NCBI GenBank assembly: GCA_038503065.1
Contig: JBCAMK010000002.1
Location: forward strand, 3,162,001 to 3,226,000
DNA from: Paragyromitra xinjiangensis
Taxonomy: Eukaryota > Ascomycota > Pezizomycetes > Pezizales > Discinaceae
DNA: 64,000 bases
Reading direction: 5' to 3'
Shown here: one piece after another, positions 59,745-64,000 of the stretch
Layout of the letters: the number at the start of each line of letters is the position of its first letter
How positions within the stretch are numbered: the first letter of the stretch is position 1
Notes under the pieces: generated by a model
What the model saw: only the letters and a program-made list of their open reading frames with translations
Database searches by the model: none
What the model was told of the DNA's origin: nothing
Program-made: the position numbers and the translations under genes

Positions 59745-61548
59745 TTCGTGGTGCTATTGGTTCGAGTTTTTTTTCTTTCTTCTGGATTTCGGCAAAACAC
59801 TCAGGCGGGAATTAATATTCTGGGTGGTTCCGCTGAGGGGCTTTCTGGAATCATCTCCTAACTACATATACATGTCTGCTTTGGTGGTGTATACATGGTT
59901 TTTGTTATGCACGAGTGTTGGGTATGTAAATTCTTATAATTAACTAATTTTTGAAGCCTTCGTTCCCCTTGTTGCGGTTCAGCTAAATTTCTGAGAGATT
60001 AATCATCTCTTGGTCAGTGAAGATGCAATCATGATTCGTCACTCGATTTAATTCCTCAATTTTTATAAAAAATATCCATATATGCCTATTATAGCCTAGG
60101 ATATGGGTAATCTTCCCGAGAAAGGGTTTGGGCCCCCAGAACCCGGCACTGCTGGCTAGCCAACTCTGACTCAATATAATAACTTACAAAGTATCTATCT
60201 TGTATTCGTATCTTGATACTTGGCGCCAAGTATTTACCTCTAACGTTCCTCCTCATCCAGCGAGATTACACCCTGGATAATAATTCCAAAAAATAGTCAA
60301 GGAGCAAGACAGGCGGATTATTATGATGCTTAATCCTCTAGTTGACGGCTGCCTTGTCGTAGGCGCTACTAATTATATTCAACATCTTTCTTGCATTGCC
60401 TAAAAGGCATATTGGTAGCTCAGTGAGACTGAGGGTTGCCTTGGTTTAGGCTGTCTACAAGTGAGTGATGCGAGTGACAAATTGTGACTTAACTTCCGTA
60501 GATGAAAGGTGGGATCTGCTGTCAGGTGGCCCAGACTTCCCCAGAGATTTGGGATCGGAGGGGGGAATGACTTTTCTTTTTTTGATTTCTTCCTTTTGGT
60601 TTCTTCTAGCCTTTATAGTGGTAACTTGGGCCACCCATTTTTAGGCGCGCTAGGCAACCAATTGCAGTTGCAGGGGACCCGATTACTGGGTTAGTACAAA
60701 TTGAGATGGAGAGTTTGTCACCGTGGAGGTTTGTTTAGGACTTATCCGGTTACTAGCACCATACAAAAAGCTTTGTATTTTATACAATTAACATTGGCAA
60801 TTACGACGATGGATAGCATTGCATATCTCCCCGGGTCCTCTCTATCTCTTCCCCACGTGGAAATATCATGGTGTGGTGGGGTATCTGAAGTATTGTCCCC
60901 CGATACAGCCGCCTATCTCGTGGTTATAGTCGCACAGAACACTCTGTGTGTGTGGATTGGGTGACCAATACAGACTGAGGAAACCCCCCACAGAAAATTC
61001 TCTCCGAGATGTAAAATCGGAGGCCTAAAATTGAATGTTCGAAATTCTCTATTTCGAAAGGTAAATGATGTCACTAGACATGACGGGCTATGTGATACCT
61101 AGCGCTTGACATCGCGTTCCTGCATCGAGGTCCAATTGAATTATAAGCTCATCCAAGAAGCAGCTCTTTGCTAATCTTCTCTTTGCCCCATGCATATGCG
61201 TGATATCATAGCCTTGATCAAAAGCATATCTGTGCACGATGGTGGTAGTTTACAGATTGGCTACATACATGGTATAATTGAGCGCCTTGTCTATTCTGAT
61301 GGGTTTGCGCGCGTGCGCACCGGAACATTTCTAGGTGCGCAGTGCGAATGGGCCTGCAGTGCGAACATGGAAATTTACTCTGCCCACCAACTTTGTAGCT
61401 ATATGGCTTTCTTGCCGACCTCGTCTATCCTTATTTAAAAACTGTTCCTTATCCCGTAGGCTCCATTCTTCAGATCTTATTACAGCCCTCAAAGCGCGTC
61501 CGCCTGAATTGTCATTTTTTTAAGGCCTCCATTATTGAAATATTTAAA

Positions 61549-61932
61549 ATGACAAATTCCTCTACTTCATCTTATCCTTCTCCTCCAAGTTCTCCTTCTA
61601 GGTCTCTTTCTCGATCTCCGTCTCCCTCGTCTCCCTACTCTTCTCCGTCTTCTCCATCTTCTCCATTATCTTCTCCGTCAGGAATGCAAGCCTTACGCGA
61701 GAAACTCGCAGCTAGTAGAAGGCTCCGAGATGAAAAATGGGCACAAGCCCGGGCTGCCCGAACTCTTGGATCCGGATCTGCTTTCCCCAAATTAGGTCTC
61801 AGTTCCGAACCTGATGTAAACTCTCAATTTCTCTCGAACACTGGAGGAGTTCAAGGCCTACGCGAAACTATCATGCTACGGCGAAAAGCCCTGAATGAAC
61901 GCATAGCTCGAGTTCGAGCTGCCCGGAACTGA
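61549..61932 (+). CDS. Small Ser/Pro-rich protein with a duplicated helix motif
   Basis: An intronless 127-residue frame that I do not recognise. Residues 3-44 are almost only Ser, Pro, Arg and Tyr. Then two related 27-residue segments follow: residues 45-71 (GMQALREKLAASRRLRDEKW...RAAR) and 100-126 (GVQGLRETIMLRRKALNERI...RAAR), with 12 identical positions and the same ends. Both should form basic amphipathic helices. A TTATTTAAAA stretch near 61430 could be a TATA element. The internal duplication argues that the frame is real. It may be a lineage-specific small protein; alkaline helices could bind acidic proteins or nucleic acid, which is speculation. Confidence 0.6.
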   Translation: MTNSSTSSYPSPPSSPSRSLSRSPSPSSPYSSPSSPSSPLSSPSGMQALREKLAASRRLRDEKWAQARAARTLGSGSAFPKLGLSSEPDVNSQFLSNTGGVQGLRETIMLRRKALNERIARVRAARN

Positions 61933-62716
61933 GGTCCCACATCAACTATTTAAGAATATCCCTGTCTCTCGCTTTATAGTAATATTAAGTGTTTGTTCTA
62001 CTCTCATTGGTTCACTCTACACGAATAAGCAGATAGAGCTAATAATTAATAGTTCTGTTGTTTTGTTACTGGGTCTTGGCTGCTTCACGAGTTTATTTGA
62101 CTTCCCACAATCATTATTCAAGGCATAAGCCAATAATTTTGTGCGCACTATTTCATACTAGGTTAGCAAGCCATCTTATTAGTTATAATATTTAGTTTTA
62201 TGCTTGAGGCACCTCTGACGTACTTGGTAGGGTGTTTATTGGTGCTTTGCATAAGGGTACTATGCTTAACAAACGTGATGCCTACTTGGCTTTTCATTTT
62301 CGCCGGCTTGCGCGGGCAATAACGTCATGAGCTGAATATAATTTCTTGATATCTTTGGTACATACTATAAAAACATGGGTATGTAAATGGAGTTTTCGTG
62401 GTTTGGGGCTGCATCCCTATATGGGATTACCTTTTTTTTATCTAGTTAACGATAAGTGGGGATTTCCCCAACTAATGAAATATCTCTTTATGGGAATCTA
62501 CTATATACTAGTAGACAGCAAAGTTGTCTGCTGTCTGTTATCTACTAGATCACAATATTTCCAGTATGAGTAGGCTGCAGCCTAATTATATTGTGAAGTG
62601 CAATATTTATGAAATGTGTAAATCAGATGACGTAACTAAAAGAAAAATCCTCTATGAATTGATAGCACCCACTCCAGCCTTGCCCGCCTCCTGCGTCGTG
62701 TATCTTCTCTTCCCCA
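61933..62716. other. Intergenic region, no gene seen
   Basis: AT-rich. The frames at 62346-62573 and 62524-62829 have no recognisable features; the latter overlaps the TMEM234-like 3' exon in another frame. Confidence 0.5.
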
Positions 62717-63496
62717 CTAAGTTTTACTGTGCACACATAGCCCAATCCCCGCCAATACAAGCGCCATTCCAATCCATGTCTCTCTTTCAATCACCTTCCT
62801 CTCCGCAAACCACTCGCCCAATACCGTAAATAAGAATGCCAGCGAGTTTACGATAGGGACAGTAAGCGACAGTTCTGCATTGCAGGTGTTAGTTAAACCC
62901 AGACTTATGCATCGTTAGTGCGAAGAGGGGTATCGTACCGGCTTTCCCAATTAACAAGAAGAACCATACAGAGCCGGTAAGATTTATCACTATAGGTCAT
63001 TAGCCCACGTCCCCCTCTCATCCGAGCTGAGACAACGTACGTAGCGGGACTGCATAGCTTGGTCTCTTCAACATATCAAAAGCTGCGAACACAGCCCTAT
63101 CCGCAAACCATCGCATTAGCCCCTAGCGTCATCACCCAAGCAAGGGACAACATGCAACGCAAGACGACGTCACCGGATCCTGTTGTCCAACCTGCACGAT
63201 AGGATATCTTACTTTAATATAAACTTCTTCACAATATTGATATTTGGGTCCTCCAGTACCTCACGTCTCGGTGGATTATAGTTCACGGCAGCTTTCCGAA
63301 TGAATCTATTGGGGTGCCATCAGTCTCCTCGTTCCTGGCTTCTGGGCGTGTAACTCACGGGTTCGTAAAGCCCCTATGCGCGCCAAAGTTAGTCCGGGCA
63401 TAGAGGAGGGGGTGTGGGTACGTACCAGGCCATTCCTACCATCACAAATCCTAAAGTCCATCGTAGGACGCCGGGGTCTTCAGTTGTGTCTGTCAT
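62717..63496 (-). pseudogene. TMEM234-like membrane protein, frameshifted near its end
   Basis: Family of four-helix membrane proteins (TMEM234/UPF0546) related to drug/metabolite transporters. The start at 63496 (MTDTTEDPGVLRWTLGFVMV) opens exon 1, 63496-63426. Small exons then give WGFTNP, FIRKAAVNYNPPRREVLEDP, AVFAAFDMLKRPSYAVPL, LINLTGSVWFFLLIGKA and ELSLTVPIVNSLAFLFTVLG, all in phase. After GEWFAERKVIERD the open frame goes wrong and stops at 62724-62726. The expected fourth helix, of the type WIGMALVLAGIGLCV, is present in another frame down to a TAG at 62717-62719. The shift lies within about 62772-62786. It is either a real inactivating or C-terminus-altering mutation or a sequence error. 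Confidence 0.7.
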
Positions 63497-64000
63497 GGCG
63501 CGTTGAGTAATGCTGTTTGCTGTCTCGCGATCCCGGAGCTTTGGAGTGATGTTTAAGGAGCCCTAACCCTAACCGTTTAGCCTCACCTATAGGCGATCTT
63601 TGCCACTTTTGGGTACGACCAACTGTTTGGTTATTTCTGAAGTTCTAATAAGCTTTTTGCTAGAAATTGTAGCAAATAGGTGTGATAATACATAATTTTT
63701 TGGCCCACATATCAACCGACAGGCTGCCGGATCAAGCGTTATTCCAGTCGCGAACCACATCTCTGTTCGAGCGCTTTCCACACTATAATGCTGTTATAGT
63801 AGTTCAAAACAAAAGTCATTATCGGTGAATATCTTTCACTGAACGTAATGAAGGGCTTAAGAATAGTGACAGTGCTGGATGTAGTCTTATCTTTTCTAGC
63901 CCACATGAACCAGCTATATAATCGAAAACTTGTGTGTAGTTACCACCATACGAGACTTTCGGTGATAGTCCTTGAAGACAAATATATAGATGGCGGAAAT
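63497..64000. other. Right-edge region
   Basis: Upstream of the TMEM234-like gene. It contains a two-unit telomere-like repeat at 63561-63573. The minus-strand frame at 63587-63781 is unsupported. Confidence 0.45.
63561..63573 (+). repeat. Interstitial telomere-like repeat (CCCTAA)2
   Basis: CCCTAACCCTAAC, just over two units of the fungal telomere repeat, about 65 bases upstream of the TMEM234-like start. It is short enough to be a telobox-type regulatory site or a chance occurrence. Confidence 0.5.

Larger units (their letters stand above)
56838..61548. other. 4.7-kb gene-poor region
   Basis: The left part, 56838-57930, is GC-rich and probably the promoter and leader of the large minus-strand gene. 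It contains GGAT/GGAC repeats (about 57188-57222) and CAG-type triplet repeats (about 57545-57585); frames there are low-complexity. A purine run lies at 58130-58170. The remainder is AT-rich with only short unsupported frames. One strong motif copy lies at 59729, with weaker ones at 59399 and 60463. Confidence 0.45.

Noticed and set aside
63561..63573. Chromosome end suggested by the telomere-like repeat
   Set aside because: Only about two units are present and sequence continues on both sides, so it is not a telomere.
1..64000. tRNA genes, rRNA and CRISPR arrays
   Set aside because: No B-box-like GGTTCGA site had a matching A box and stem outside coding DNA, no rRNA-like sequence was seen, and no regular direct repeats with unique spacers exist.

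Overview
The window looks like nuclear DNA of a filamentous ascomycete (Pezizomycotina). Genes are protein-coding and mostly split by short GT-AG introns (about 45-70 nt), many with a CTAAC-type branch point. Families include fungal versions of TAF1 (no bromodomains), PBN1/PIG-X, a SER33-type 3-phosphoglycerate dehydrogenase and a TilS-like lysidine synthase. Intergenic spaces reach 4-5 kb. I saw no rRNA, tRNA or CRISPR. Exon joins were read by hand from splice signals, reading phase and family similarity.

Layout: 0-7 kb holds a MAT2B-like dehydrogenase (-), an F-box protein (-), NAN1/UTP17 (-) and, head to head with it, RPB10 (+). 7-11.4 kb is a mitochondrial group: SAM carrier (-), head to head with the Fe-S co-chaperone JAC1 (+), then a TilS-like synthase (+). 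12.9-14.6 kb is a second F-box-type gene. TAF1 (-) fills 15.7-19.2 kb and is followed by a membrane protein, probably mitochondrial, of unknown function (-). 22.5-31.6 kb holds a basic-secretory-protein peptidase (+), mitochondrial ribosomal protein uL5m (+), capping protein beta (-) head to head with a roadblock dynein light chain (+), and PWP2/UTP1 (+). 32.3-40.5 kb holds VPS53 (-), UAP1 (+) and PBN1 (+). 40.5-44.7 kb has no supported gene but carries a degenerate tandem array and a 459-bp inverted-repeat element with a 9-bp target duplication. 44.7-49.1 kb has SER33 (-) and an IFRD-family gene (+). 50.4-56.8 kb has a small RPA14-like candidate (-) and a 1,536-residue disordered fungal protein (-). 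57-64 kb is gene-poor, with one small novel-looking gene (+) and a TMEM234-like gene (-) that is frameshifted in its last helix.

Together these are mostly housekeeping genes: ribosome biogenesis (NAN1, PWP2) and transcription (RPB10, TAF1, perhaps RPA14); mitochondrial SAM, Fe-S, tRNA and ribosome functions; secretory and cell-wall precursor functions (VPS53, UAP1, PBN1); and cytoskeleton (CAP2, roadblock). Three gene pairs start head to head within 230-275 bp.

The most unexpected signal is a bipartite motif, GAGTGAT-N5-RTG(A), often preceded by CC. It occurs 11 times, apparently only outside supported coding exons. Its two GTGA-like halves are ten bases apart. I do not recognise it as a described element.
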